Positions 7,412-15,302 of a stretch of 20,569 bases of DNA are shown here, one piece after another. Source of the stretch: an uncultured Collinsella sp. (lineage in GTDB: Bacteria; Actinomycetota; Coriobacteriia; Coriobacteriales; Coriobacteriaceae); assembly GCA_902491415.1 (NCBI GenBank), contig CABUHP010000004.1:1-20569 (forward strand). The letters run 5' to 3'. Below the pieces are notes generated by a model. That model worked only from the letters and a program-made list of their open reading frames with translations, was not told the DNA's origin and did no database searches. The position numbers and the translations under genes are program-made. Position 1 is the first letter of the stretch. The number at the start of each line of letters is the position of its first letter.

Positions 7412-7426
7412 GGGATTGGAGCGTCT

Positions 7427-8218
7427 ATGCCCACACCTTCCACTGCACGCATGCACGACTTCGAGGTCGTCTCGAACCGGGAGATCGCCGACGGCATCTT
7501 CTCGCTCGTTATTTCGGCCCCCAAGCTTGCAAGTGCGCTCAAGCCCGGTCAGTTTGTGAACATCGCCGTACCCGGTGATGCGTCCTCGCTGCTTCGCGTG
7601 CCCCTGAGCTACTACCGCGCCGACGCCGAGGCCGGCACCGTCGAGCTGTGGTACGCCGTCGTGGGCGACGATACCCGTCGTTTGTCCCAGATGGGCCCCG
7701 GCTCCACCTCTAACCTGCTGGGCCCCGGTGGCCGTGGCTGGATGGTACCCGAGGGCACCAGGAAGGCCCTGCTCGTCGCCGGTGGCATCGGCGTTCCGCC
7801 CGTGCTCTGCCTCGCTGGCATGCTTGCCGGGCAGGGCGTGGATGTCGACGTGTGCCTGGGCTTTGGCACCGCTTCCAAGGCCGTGGGCATCGATGAGTTC
7901 CGCGCGCTGGACGCCACGGTCAACGTTTGCACCGATGATGGCACGCTGGGCACGCACGGTTTTTGCACCGACCCGGCAGCCGAGCTGCTCGGCGAGGGCG
8001 GCTACGACTATGTGGCCAGCTGCGGCCCCGCTGTCATGATGAAGAAAGTCGCCGCCGCTGCCGCCGAGGCCGGTGCGTACTGCGAGGTGTCCCTCGAGCG
8101 CATGATGAGCTGTGGCTTTGGCGCCTGCAACACCTGCAATGTAGAGACGGTCGACGGTATGAAGGGCGCCTGCATGTGCGGCCCCGTGTTCGATGCTTCC
8201 AAGGTGGTGGTCTTCTAG
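7427..8218 (+). CDS. pyrK: Dihydroorotate dehydrogenase B electron-transfer subunit PyrK
   Basis: A 263-residue FAD and [2Fe-2S] protein that passes electrons from the PyrD FMN to NAD+, allowing dihydroorotate oxidation without quinones or oxygen. The FAD-binding RVPLSY is at residues 57-62 and the nucleotide-binding GGIGVPP at 119-125. The iron-sulphur ligands are Cys229, Cys234, Cys237 and Cys249, in SCGFGACNTC and GACMC. I chose the ATG at 7427, with GGAG five bases upstream. An ATG at 7451 is a possible shorter start, and the frame is also open back to 7391. The stop codon overlaps the pyrD start (TAGTG), so the two subunits are translationally coupled, as expected for a tight complex. 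Confidence 0.94.
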   Translation: MPTPSTARMHDFEVVSNREIADGIFSLVISAPKLASALKPGQFVNIAVPGDASSLLRVPLSYYRADAEAGTVELWYAVVGDDTRRLSQMGPGSTSNLLGPGGRGWMVPEGTRKALLVAGGIGVPPVLCLAGMLAGQGVDVDVCLGFGTASKAVGIDEFRALDATVNVCTDDGTLGTHGFCTDPAAELLGEGGYDYVASCGPAVMMKKVAAAAAEAGAYCEVSLERMMSCGFGACNTCNVETVDGMKGACMCGPVFDASKVVVF

Positions 8219-9141
8219 TGGGTACCGTGAACATGGCCGTCGATTTCGGCGGCGTCAAGATGCAGAACCCCATCAACACCGCAGCCGGTACCTTTGGCTA
8301 CGGCTGGCAGTTCCAGAACTTCTTTGATGTTTCCCAGCTGGGCGCCATCACCACCAAGGGTTGCGCAGCCGAGCCCTGGCCCGGCAATCCCGCGCCCCGC
8401 ATGGCTGAGATTCCCGGCGGCATGATCAACTCCGTGGGCCTTCAGAACCCCGGCGTGGCCGCCTTTGCCCGCGAGTCCGGTCCGTGGCTCGAACAGCTGT
8501 CCAAGGACGGCTGCCAGGTCATCTGTCAGGTTGCCGGCCACTCCGTTGACGAGTTTGTTCGCGCGCTCGAGATGTATGTCGAGCTGTGCCCCTGGGCTGC
8601 CGGCTACGAGATCAACGTGAGCTGCCCTAATATCGCCGCCGGCGGTGCCGCCATGGGCTCCACGCCCGAGGGCGCCTCTTCCGTTATGGCTGCCTGCCGC
8701 AAGGTGACCGATAAGCCGCTGTTCGTGAAGATGGCGCCGGTCAACGTCGCTGAGATCGCCAAGGCCCTTGAGGCTGCCGGCGCCGACGGCCTTTCGGTCA
8801 TCAACTCCATCCAGGGCATGGCCATCGACGTTCATACCCGCAAGTCCCGCGTGGCCAAGCCCAAGGGCGGCCTTTCGGGCCCGCTGTGCCACCACATCGC
8901 CGTGCGTATGGTCTGGGAGGTTGCCCAGGCCGTCGATATCCCCATCAACGGTGTCGGCGGTGTCATGACGGGCGAAGATGCGGCTGAGTTTATCCTGGCC
9001 GGCGCCACCTGCGTGTCGGTCGGCATGGCCAACTTTGTTGATCCGTGCGCCTCGATTAAGATCGCGCACGAGCTCGAGGCCTGGGCCGAGTCCCAGGGCG
9101 TAAAGGACATCAACGAACTGGTAGGTGCTTTCGAATGCTAG
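8218..9141 (+). CDS. pyrD: Dihydroorotate dehydrogenase class 1B catalytic subunit
   Basis: An FMN enzyme oxidising dihydroorotate to orotate, working with PyrK to reduce NAD+. It is 307 residues, normal for class 1B. NVSCPN places the class 1 catalytic Cys at residue 136. FMN and phosphate-binding elements include TTKGC near residue 46, INGVGGVMTGEDAAEFILAG and CVSVGMANF. INSVGLQNPG near residue 70 is typical of the family. Start: GTG at 8218, sharing its G with the pyrK stop, with AAGGTGG about 11 bases upstream. ATG at 8233 is an alternative. The gene ends inside pyrF (7-base overlap). Class 1B follows from the adjacent PyrK and the Cys base; class 2 enzymes use Ser. Confidence 0.95.
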   Translation: MGTVNMAVDFGGVKMQNPINTAAGTFGYGWQFQNFFDVSQLGAITTKGCAAEPWPGNPAPRMAEIPGGMINSVGLQNPGVAAFARESGPWLEQLSKDGCQVICQVAGHSVDEFVRALEMYVELCPWAAGYEINVSCPNIAAGGAAMGSTPEGASSVMAACRKVTDKPLFVKMAPVNVAEIAKALEAAGADGLSVINSIQGMAIDVHTRKSRVAKPKGGLSGPLCHHIAVRMVWEVAQAVDIPINGVGGVMTGEDAAEFILAGATCVSVGMANFVDPCASIKIAHELEAWAESQGVKDINELVGAFEC

Positions 9142-9851
9142 AGACCGATGCCCGCGACCGCGTAATCGTCGCCCTCGACTGCGATCGTGAGCGTGCGCTC
9201 GAGCTTGCCCACGAGCTTTCGGGCCATGCCGCCTGGCTCAAGGTTGGCATGACGCTCTATTACGCCGAGGGTCCCCAGATCGTCAAGACGTTCAAGGACC
9301 TGGGCTTTAAGGTCTTCCTTGACCTTAAGTTCCATGATATTCCGCATCAGGTTCGCGGTGCCGCCCGTTCGGCCTCGCTTGCCGGTGCCGACCTGCTTTC
9401 GGTTCACGGCTTGGGTTCGGGCGCCATGCTCGCTGCCTGCCGCGAGGGTGCCGAGGAGGCGCGCGAGGACCGCGCCAAGCTCGTCGCCATCACCGTTCTT
9501 ACGAGCATGAATCAGGATGCCTTGAGCGAGATCGGCGTCGAGTCGCCCGTGGCTGAGGAGGCCGCCCGCCTGGCAAAGCTCGCTCAGGCCAACGGCATCG
9601 ACGGTATCGTGTGCTCGCCGATGGAGGCTCACGACATGCGTGAGCTGTTGGGTCCCGATGCCCTGATCGTGACTCCGGGTGTGCGTCCGGTTGGTGCCGC
9701 CCTTGGTGACCAGTCCCGTGTGGCGACGCCTTCCCAGGCTATCGAGCGAGGCGCAAGCCACATTGTGGTGGGCCGTCCCATCACCGGCGCCGACGATCCG
9801 GTCGCCGCCTTTGACGCCATCGTCGCCGAGCTGGTCGAAAACGTCGCGTAA
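9135..9851 (+). CDS. pyrF: Orotidine 5'-phosphate decarboxylase
   Basis: A 238-residue enzyme that decarboxylates OMP to UMP, the last step of the pathway. It starts near RVIVALDCDRERALELA, and the catalytic signature DLKFHDIPHQV begins at Asp63 with Lys65 and Asp68. VTPGVRPVGAALGDQSRV and the phosphate-binding IVVGRPITGADDP are at the C-terminal end. This is the short bacterial type, about 235 residues, rather than the longer mycobacterial one. The ATG at 9135 overlaps the end of pyrD by seven bases. The ribosome binding site is weak (GGTAGGTG), so coupling to pyrD translation is likely. It is the last pyr gene; pyrE and carAB must be elsewhere. Confidence 0.95.
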   Translation: MLETDARDRVIVALDCDRERALELAHELSGHAAWLKVGMTLYYAEGPQIVKTFKDLGFKVFLDLKFHDIPHQVRGAARSASLAGADLLSVHGLGSGAMLAACREGAEEAREDRAKLVAITVLTSMNQDALSEIGVESPVAEEAARLAKLAQANGIDGIVCSPMEAHDMRELLGPDALIVTPGVRPVGAALGDQSRVATPSQAIERGASHIVVGRPITGADDPVAAFDAIVAELVENVA

Positions 9852-9896
9852 AAGATTCCCCTAAGTCACCACTTTTGGGTCTCATTAGCACAAAAT

Positions 9897-9954
9897 AGCC
9901 CCTGTGCCTGCGTAAACTTTCCCATCCTTTGTGTGGAATCGCAGGTCAGGGGCT
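9897..9954. terminator. Large hairpin after pyrF, probable end of the pyr transcript
   Basis: AGCCCCTG (9897-9904) pairs with CAGGGGCT (9947-9954), and CCTGCG (9907-9912) with CGCAGG (9940-9945), with a small internal loop and a 27-base apical loop. No T-run follows on the plus strand; ATTTTG follows on the minus strand. It is therefore not a textbook terminator. Its place between pyrF and the next promoter suggests an mRNA end or 3' stabiliser. Confidence 0.45.
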
Positions 9955-9973
9955 TAACTTTGGGCGCAGTATA

Positions 9974-10002
9974 TTGCACTTTTTGCGGGTATCGTCTAAC
10001 CT
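9974..10002 (+). promoter_or_regulatory. Promoter for mihF-gmk-rpoZ-thiI
   Basis: TTGCAC (9974-9979), a 17-bp spacer and TAACCT (9997-10002). Transcription would start near 10009, giving a leader of about 80 bases that contains the palindrome at 10014-10052. Confidence 0.5.
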
Positions 10003-10013
10003 ATGGACCCGAG

Positions 10014-10052
10014 ATTGGGCATTTTGTACGTTCTACGTGCTAAAATGCCAAT
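10014..10052 (+). promoter_or_regulatory. Long imperfect palindrome in the mihF leader
   Basis: GGCATTTT (10018-10025) pairs with AAAATGCC (10042-10049). It is extended outward by ATT/AAT past one bulged G and inward by ACGT-TCT-ACGT. The whole forms a nearly continuous 39-base hairpin. No T-run follows. It could be an RNA leader structure or a protein operator. Confidence 0.45.
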
Positions 10053-10090
10053 TATTGAATCAGATATAACCCAACTATTTGGAGGTACGA

Positions 10091-10399
10091 ATGGCACTCC
10101 CTCAGCTTACCGATGAGCAGCGCAAGCAGGCTCTTGAGAAGGCTGCTGCCGCACGTCACGCCCGCGCTGAGCTTCGCGAGCAGATCAAGAAGGGCGAGAA
10201 GTCCCTCGAGTCCGTGCTCAACTCCGATGACCCCATCGCTTCCCGCATGAAGGTTTCCACCCTCATCGAGTCTCTTCCCGGTTATGGCAAGGCCAAGGCC
10301 GCCAAGATCATGGAGGAGCTCGGTATCTCCGCTACCCGTCGCGTCCAGGGCCTCGGCGTCCGTCAGCGCGAGCAGCTCCTCGAGCAGCTGACCAAATAA
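10091..10399 (+). CDS. mihF: Integration host factor, actinobacterial type (mIHF)
   Basis: A 102-residue basic DNA-binding nucleoid protein of the mycobacterial IHF family, unrelated to the proteobacterial IHF alpha/beta pair. The N-terminal half is a charged helix, LEKAAAARHARAELREQIKK. The C-terminal half carries the helix-hairpin-helix-like ESLPGYGKAKAAKIMEELGI and RRVQGLGVRQREQLL, as in mIHF. In actinobacteria it bends and compacts DNA and acts in chromosome organisation and phage integration. Start: ATG at 10091 with GGAGGT five bases upstream. gmk begins on the base after its stop codon. It likely has its own promoter and a structured leader. Confidence 0.94.
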   Translation: MALPQLTDEQRKQALEKAAAARHARAELREQIKKGEKSLESVLNSDDPIASRMKVSTLIESLPGYGKAKAAKIMEELGISATRRVQGLGVRQREQLLEQLTK

Positions 10400-10969
10400 G
10401 TGGGCGCTCAGGATTCCAAGCTCTTTGTGATTTCTGGACCGTCAGGCGCAGGGAAGGGTACGCTCGTCACTCGTGTGCGCGAGCGCCGCTCGAACCTGGG
10501 CCTGACGGTTTCGGCTACCACGCGAGCACCACGCAAAGGTGAGGTCGACGGCGTCAACTACTTTTTCCTGACGCGTGAGGAGTTCGACCGCCGCGTGGCA
10601 AACGGTGAGTTTGTTGAGTGGGCCGAGGTCCACGGTAACTGCTACGGCACGTTGGTGAGCGAGGTTCAGTCCAAGCTCGCCTCTGGTTCGTCTCTCATCT
10701 TGGAGATCGATGTCCAGGGTGCCCTGCAGGTGAAGGAGCGTTTCCCCGAGGCCGTGCTGATCTTTATCAAGCCACCTTCGCTCGAGGTGCTTCGCGAGCG
10801 TCTAGTCGGTCGCGGTACCGAGACGCCCGAGACGATTGAGCTGCGTATGGCAAACGCCGCCGATGAGCTTGCCCTTGCCGACCGCTACGACGACGTAGTG
10901 GTTAATGACGATCTCGACCTCGCGACCGATGAGCTCGTTCGCGTTCTCGATATGCATGAAAGGATCTGA
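10400..10969 (+). CDS. gmk: Guanylate kinase
   Basis: A 189-residue enzyme phosphorylating GMP to GDP with ATP. The P-loop GPSGAGKG is at residues 13-20. The GMP-binding TTRAPRKGEVDGVNYFFLTREEF follows (quoted with neighbouring residues merged; key residues are the R-x-P-R pair and the Y of VNYFF). LILEIDVQGALQVKERFP carries the conserved Asp-Val-Gln-Gly, and RGTETPETIELRM the lid. The start is a GTG placed immediately after the mihF stop (TAAGTG), with no clear ribosome binding site, so translation probably depends on coupling. rpoZ follows after five bases. mihF-gmk-rpoZ is a standard actinobacterial block. Confidence 0.96.
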   Translation: MGAQDSKLFVISGPSGAGKGTLVTRVRERRSNLGLTVSATTRAPRKGEVDGVNYFFLTREEFDRRVANGEFVEWAEVHGNCYGTLVSEVQSKLASGSSLILEIDVQGALQVKERFPEAVLIFIKPPSLEVLRERLVGRGTETPETIELRMANAADELALADRYDDVVVNDDLDLATDELVRVLDMHERI

Positions 10970-10974
10970 GGTCC

Positions 10975-11256
10975 GTGTCCGTTGTAAAGCCTTGCATTGA
11001 CGATCTTCTGGAGAAGACCGATCACAACCGCTTCCTGCTCGCTTCGCTTGCCTCCAAGCGCGCCTGCGACATCAATAGCATGCTGCGTGGCCAGCACAAC
11101 CGTGTGCTTGCCGTCCAGGATGTCGATGACATCACCATTGGGCTTTCCGGTGCCGATACCATCTCGATGGCTATGGACGAGATTGTCGACGGCGACATCT
11201 CTTACGACGAGGCCCGTTACGAGAAGGCGCTCGGCCACAAGGTTGCTGAAGCCTAA
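10975..11256 (+). CDS. rpoZ: RNA polymerase omega subunit
   Basis: A 93-residue omega subunit that helps the beta' subunit fold and join the core enzyme. The conserved omega motif is KPCIDDLLEKTDHNRFLLAS followed directly by the LASKRACDIN helix. The C-terminal part contains ISYDEARYEKALG, also typical. Start: GTG at 10975 with GAGG a few bases upstream. The downstream gene starts on the base after its TAA. Omega is commonly next to gmk, which supports the call despite its small size. Confidence 0.94.
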   Translation: MSVVKPCIDDLLEKTDHNRFLLASLASKRACDINSMLRGQHNRVLAVQDVDDITIGLSGADTISMAMDEIVDGDISYDEARYEKALGHKVAEA

Positions 11257-12501
11257 ATGGCGGCTCGCGTCTGCCTGGTCCACTATCACGAGGTTGGACT
11301 GAAGGGTAAGAACCGCGCACATTTTGAGCATATCCTCATGGATAACATCAAGGCGGCCTTGGCCGCCTTTTCCGTGAATGCCGTGTCTCGAATTTCCGGT
11401 TATATCCTCGTGACCTTTAACGAGCATCAGGCCGATGAGGCGGCGCGTGTCATTCGCACCGTTCCCGGCGTTGCTCGCGTGTCTTTGGCGTATCACACCA
11501 ATCGCGACCCTCAGGAGTACTGTGCCGCCGCCGTGAAGGCGCTGCGCGAGTTTGGTTCCTTCGATTCGTTTAAGGTGCACGCCAAGCGCTCCAATACTGA
11601 CTATGAGCTCACCTCGATTGACATCAATCGTCAGGTGGGCGAGGTGCTGTGTGAGGCCTTCCCCGATAAAAAGGTTCAAATGCACGACCCCGATGCGATG
11701 GTGCACGTACTGGTGGTCCAGGGTAGCGTTTATGTGTATGCGCGCTCCGAGCGCGGCGTGGGCGGTCTGCCGGTTGGTTCTGCCGGCAAGGTCGTGACGC
11801 TGCTGTCGTCGGGTATTGATTCTCCGGTGGCAACCTGGATGCTCGCGCGTCGCGGCGCGGTGTGCGTGCCGGTGCATTTCTCTGGTCGTCCGCAGACGCC
11901 CGATACGAGCGAGTATTTGGTGCAGGACATCATCCGTGCGCTTGAGCCGGGTGTCCAGATCGGCCGCCTGTACGTGGTGCCGTTTGGCGACTGCCAGCGT
12001 GAGATTTCGGTCACCTGTCCCAGCAACCTGCGCGTGATCATGTATCGCCGCATTATGTATTCGGTTGCCGAGCACATTGCACACATCGAGGGCGCCAAGG
12101 CCATCGTGACGGGCGAATCGCTTGGGCAGGTTGCCTCCCAAACGCTTGAGAATATCATGGCCGTTAACGAGGCCGTGAAGATCCCCGTGTTCCGTCCTCT
12201 CATCGGTTCGGACAAGCAGGAGATCATCGCGCGCGCCGAGGAGATCGGTACGTTTGATATCTCGACTGAGGCCGCTCCCGACTGCTGCACGCTGTTTATG
12301 CCGCGCCGTCCCGAGACGCACGCTAAACTCGATGCCGTGCATGAGGCCTGGGAGCTGTTCGATCACGAGGAGATGATCGAGCGCCTGCTCAAGCAGACCG
12401 AGTACATCGACTTCGAGAGCAACACGTATAAGGCCCCTAAGACCTTAAAACGCAAACATTCGGAGCTTGCTCCGCGTGAGATTTACCAAGATCACGAGTA
12501 A
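11257..12501 (+). CDS. thiI: tRNA 4-thiouridine synthase ThiI
   Basis: A 414-residue adenylating sulphurtransferase that makes 4-thiouridine at position 8 of tRNA; in some bacteria it also supplies sulphur for the thiamine thiazole. The N-terminal ferredoxin-like and THUMP part starts VHYHEVGLKGKNRAHFE, an almost invariant ThiI motif, and includes the ISGYILVTF strand. The PP-loop ATPase motif SSGIDSP is at residues 184-190. A DCC motif places Cys343-Cys344 near the known sulphur-handling cysteine. There is no C-terminal rhodanese domain, as in Bacillus-type ThiI, so sulphur must come from a separate cysteine desulphurase. The ATG directly abuts the rpoZ stop. A strong terminator follows. Confidence 0.95.
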   Translation: MAARVCLVHYHEVGLKGKNRAHFEHILMDNIKAALAAFSVNAVSRISGYILVTFNEHQADEAARVIRTVPGVARVSLAYHTNRDPQEYCAAAVKALREFGSFDSFKVHAKRSNTDYELTSIDINRQVGEVLCEAFPDKKVQMHDPDAMVHVLVVQGSVYVYARSERGVGGLPVGSAGKVVTLLSSGIDSPVATWMLARRGAVCVPVHFSGRPQTPDTSEYLVQDIIRALEPGVQIGRLYVVPFGDCQREISVTCPSNLRVIMYRRIMYSVAEHIAHIEGAKAIVTGESLGQVASQTLENIMAVNEAVKIPVFRPLIGSDKQEIIARAEEIGTFDISTEAAPDCCTLFMPRRPETHAKLDAVHEAWELFDHEEMIERLLKQTEYIDFESNTYKAPKTLKRKHSELAPREIYQDHE

Positions 12502-12511
12502 TTTTGTGCAT

Positions 12512-12544
12512 AGACCGACGATGCTCTTGCATCGTCGGTCTTTT
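12512..12544 (+). terminator. Rho-independent terminator after thiI
   Basis: AGACCGACGATG (12512-12523), loop CTCTTG, CATCGTCGGTCT (12530-12541): a perfect 12-bp stem with TTTT following. It ends the mihF-gmk-rpoZ-thiI unit. Confidence 0.92.
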
Positions 12545-12616
12545 GCTATCTGGGCATTTTGCGGCTAAGTGTTCATTTGCTGACGTGTGCCTGAATAAAT
12601 GGACAGATTTGTGCAA

Positions 12617-12657
12617 GGTTTTGGTCGGTTTTTGGTTTGACCGCTAAAACCGGTTTT
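12617..12657. promoter_or_regulatory. Nested inverted repeats upstream of comEA
   Basis: GGTTTTGGTC (12617-12626) pairs with GACC (12639-12642) and AAAACC (12646-12651) across a three-base bulge. AAAACCGGTTTT (12646-12657) is in addition a perfect 12-bp palindrome. It sits about 60 bases before the comEA start, with no T-run. It may be an operator for competence genes. No clear promoter hexamers were found around it. Confidence 0.4.
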
Positions 12658-12714
12658 GGAGCGTGGCAGTTGCAGGGCTCTTTTCCTGACACGATGTTGT
12701 TGGGAGGTTTTGCT

Positions 12715-13428
12715 ATGGCGCAGCGCGAACAACACGAACGGGTCAAACTGATGGACCGCTTGGCGGATAAGCTGTTCGGTCATAAGGCAGTGGTGATGGC
12801 GATACTGGTCGTCATTGCGATGGCGAGTGGACTGGCGATGGCGAACCTTGGCGGCGGTGCCGGCAGTGTGTCGTTTGAGCACACTGATGGTTCGGGTTCG
12901 TTAGTGGAGCCGGGATCCGGCGATGCCTCGAGCGGAAAGGCATCCGAAGGCTCTTCGCCTAAGGCGTCTGCCGCGGCAGAGGTTTATGTCGATGTTGATG
13001 GCGCCGTTGTGTCGCCCGGTGTATATCGCCTCAAGGATGGCGCGCGGGTGGCTCAGGCGATTGATGCCGCCGGCGGGCTGGCGCCCGAGGCAGACGTTAC
13101 GGGGCTCAATCGGGCATCTAAGGTCGTCGATGGACAGAAGATTCACGTTCCAACGGTAGGGGAGCAGCAGACGTCCATTGCGGAAGCCGGTGTTGATGGT
13201 GGGGCTTCCGCATCATTGGGCGTGAGTGGCGCAACGGGCCTAGTCAACATCAATACGGCAAGCGCGGCAGAGCTGCAGACGCTCTCGGGCATCGGTCCCT
13301 CCATGGCGCAGTCGATTATCGATGAGCGGACAAAGAACGGTGTTTTTGCCTCGGTTGACGATCTGATGCGTGTGTCGGGAATCGGCGAGAAGAAGCTTGC
13401 CAAAATCAAAGATTGCATCTGCGTATGA
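12715..13428 (+). CDS. comEA: Competence protein ComEA (DNA receptor)
   Basis: A 237-residue membrane-anchored DNA-binding protein that captures double-stranded DNA outside the cell for uptake through ComEC. There is one transmembrane segment near residues 25-43 (VVMAILVVIAMASGLAMA). A Gly/Ser-rich linker runs to about residue 88. An SLBB domain at about 89-145 begins VYVDVDGAVVSPGVYRL. The tandem helix-hairpin-helix module is at 176-237: LVNINTASAAELQTLSGIGP and FASVDDLMRVSGIGEKKL. I chose the ATG at 12715 because GGGAGGT lies six bases upstream; the earlier in-frame codons have no ribosome binding site. The stop overlaps the comEC start (ATGA). The partner ComEC is frameshifted, so ComEA may have lost its transport role. 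Confidence 0.93.
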   Translation: MAQREQHERVKLMDRLADKLFGHKAVVMAILVVIAMASGLAMANLGGGAGSVSFEHTDGSGSLVEPGSGDASSGKASEGSSPKASAAAEVYVDVDGAVVSPGVYRLKDGARVAQAIDAAGGLAPEADVTGLNRASKVVDGQKIHVPTVGEQQTSIAEAGVDGGASASLGVSGATGLVNINTASAAELQTLSGIGPSMAQSIIDERTKNGVFASVDDLMRVSGIGEKKLAKIKDCICV

Positions 13429-15302
13429 GTGCGACCGAGCGCGAGCATGTGATGCCTCCGCGGCCCCTGATGCCGTGGACGATGGCCCTGTGTGCCGGCG
13501 TGTGCATGAGCTGCGCCTTGGTGCTCAACGTGGCCGCTGATGTGCTGCTGAGGGAGCAGGCGCCGGCGGTCGGGCTGCTATGGGCCATTCCCGTTGCGGC
13601 GGCGGCATTCGTTGTGCTGGCTCAATTTTGTGCACCGCTTGCTCCTTGGAAGCGGTGGCTGCATGCCGCGTCCGTTGGTCTCGTGGCGGGAGCGGTCGTC
13701 TCGGCGTGGTGGGCTGTGGGCACGCTAGGCGCCTCGAAGGCGCTCGACGGTCGAGCGGCAAGCAGCCTCGAGTTTGTCGTGCAGGGCGATCCATCCATAA
13801 ACGACGACGTGTATTCCTATACCTGCGAGGCACGCGCGGACGGTAAGAACTTGGCAACGGTTCGTCTATCGTTTGACCGCGAGCTCAAGGTCGGGGCGCA
13901 CGTGCGTGTTATCGGCCGCGTTTCACGTTTTGAGAACGATCCATATGGACGATCGCGCGTGCTCCGAGGCGAGGTGCGCAAGGTTCAAGCCCTTCGAGTT
14001 GTGTCGGTCGATGAGGGCTCTCCGGGGCCGCTGCTTCGGCTGCGAAATGGGCTGCTAGCGTCCATCGCGCCTGCGACCGACCCGGCGCGTGCGCTCATAG
14101 CCGGTGTCGTCTGCGGTCGTTCGGCCGAGCTACGCGCCCAGCCGGCGGGCGACTGGTTTTCGGTAACGGGAACGGCGCATCTTATCGCCGTCTCGGGCAG
14201 CCATTTGGCTATCGTGGGGTTTGTAATCGAGGGTGTATTGCAAAAGACTCGGTGCTCACGTGGTCTTCAGCGGGCGATATTGGCGGTAACGCTTGTGGGC
14301 TACGCTGCCTTTACGGGCGCGTCTCCCTCGGCCGTGCGCGCGTGCTGCATGGTGTTCGCGACGCTTGTCGTAAACGGCGCGGGGCGTCGCCGGCACGGTG
14401 CATCGGCACTCTTCGTAACCATGTCCATCTTTGTGCTACTGCGGCCGACGGTGCTGTTCGAGATGGGCTTTCAGCTTTCATGTGCCAGCGTCTTAGCCAT
14501 TCTGTGCTTTTGCCCCTATGCGACCTACGCTTTGGGTGAGCTGGGTGTGTCATCGGGCGTTGCCAGCATGCTTTCCGTCACGCTCTGCTCGCAACTGGCG
14601 ACACTTCCCATTACCATTCCTGCATTCGGTACGTTCTCGCTCATTGCTCCGTTGGCAAATGCGGTCATCGGTCCGGTGGTGAGCGTACTGCTTGCTTTGT
14701 CCATCGTGCTGGTTCCCTTTTCGCTCGTGGGACCGTTGCGGACTTGGGCGCTCGTTGTGCCCATGATTGCCGCCCGTTGCGCGCTGTTTTTCGAGCAGCT
14801 GTTTGCCGCCGTGCCGGGTGCATCCGTGAGCGTGCCGCCCGATAGCATGTGGATTTACCTAGTGCCGTGTTTGCTGGCGGTGCTGCTGGTCTGGTGGCCG
14901 CGTCCCCGTGCACGTCCTGTGGCGGTGGGGCTTGCATGCCTGGTGCTCTTGGCTGCGATTCCGTACGTCTACTGGGATCGATTCGCTCCGCCTTCGGTGA
15001 CGGTGCTCGATGTGGGCCAGGCCGATGCGATTCTTATCCGCCAGGGCGGTGCAGTGGCACTCGTCGACTGCGGGCTCGACGAGCGCGTGGTGGCGGCGTT
15101 GGTCCGCAATAACGTGCACCATATCGATGCCGTCTTTGTGACGCATTGGGATGAGGACCACTGGGGTGGTCTGCCTGCCGTGCTCGAACAGTTTTCGGTC
15201 GGAACGATTGCCGTGGCGGCGGATGCGCTGGAGGATGCTCCTGCCGAGGGATTGAACCGACCTGGCGTTGAGTCGACATCGGCTCATTTTGCGCCCGCGT
15301 GA
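13425..15302 (+). CDS. comEC: DNA uptake channel ComEC, N-terminal part, cut short by a frameshift
   Basis: ComEC carries single-stranded DNA across the membrane. The ATG at 13425 overlaps the comEA stop. The product begins with hydrophobic segments (residues about 15-105) and an OB-like soluble domain. It then has the competence domain with LIAVSGSHLAIVGF and many membrane helices. A metallo-beta-lactamase-like domain starts at VTVLDVGQADAILIRQGG and includes THWDEDHWGGLP. The frame then departs from the family and stops after 625 residues, inside that domain. The rest of the domain continues in another frame (15275-15700). Adding one base near 15270-15276 would restore a 758-residue protein, a normal ComEC length. 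Either the gene is newly broken or the base is a sequencing error. Confidence 0.9.
   Translation: MSATEREHVMPPRPLMPWTMALCAGVCMSCALVLNVAADVLLREQAPAVGLLWAIPVAAAAFVVLAQFCAPLAPWKRWLHAASVGLVAGAVVSAWWAVGTLGASKALDGRAASSLEFVVQGDPSINDDVYSYTCEARADGKNLATVRLSFDRELKVGAHVRVIGRVSRFENDPYGRSRVLRGEVRKVQALRVVSVDEGSPGPLLRLRNGLLASIAPATDPARALIAGVVCGRSAELRAQPAGDWFSVTGTAHLIAVSGSHLAIVGFVIEGVLQKTRCSRGLQRAILAVTLVGYAAFTGASPSAVRACCMVFATLVVNGAGRRRHGASALFVTMSIFVLLRPTVLFEMGFQLSCASVLAILCFCPYATYALGELGVSSGVASMLSVTLCSQLATLPITIPAFGTFSLIAPLANAVIGPVVSVLLALSIVLVPFSLVGPLRTWALVVPMIAARCALFFEQLFAAVPGASVSVPPDSMWIYLVPCLLAVLLVWWPRPRARPVAVGLACLVLLAAIPYVYWDRFAPPSVTVLDVGQADAILIRQGGAVALVDCGLDERVVAALVRNNVHHIDAVFVTHWDEDHWGGLPAVLEQFSVGTIAVAADALEDAPAEGLNRPGVESTSAHFAPA

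Noticed and set aside
7963..8217. Upstream extension of the pyrD frame into pyrK
   Set aside because: It overlaps the conserved C-terminal half of pyrK in another frame and shows Arg/Gly-rich shadow composition. PyrD similarity starts only after 8218.
12637..12714. Longer comEA start
   Set aside because: No ribosome binding site there, while the ATG at 12715 has GGGAGGT six bases upstream. The extension also overlaps the nested palindromes.
15270..15302. Programmed -1 frameshifting to join the two comEC parts
   Set aside because: The slip would have to occur between 15272 and 15302, where no X-XXY-YYZ heptamer keeps both tRNAs paired and no clear downstream stimulator is seen. A lost base is simpler.
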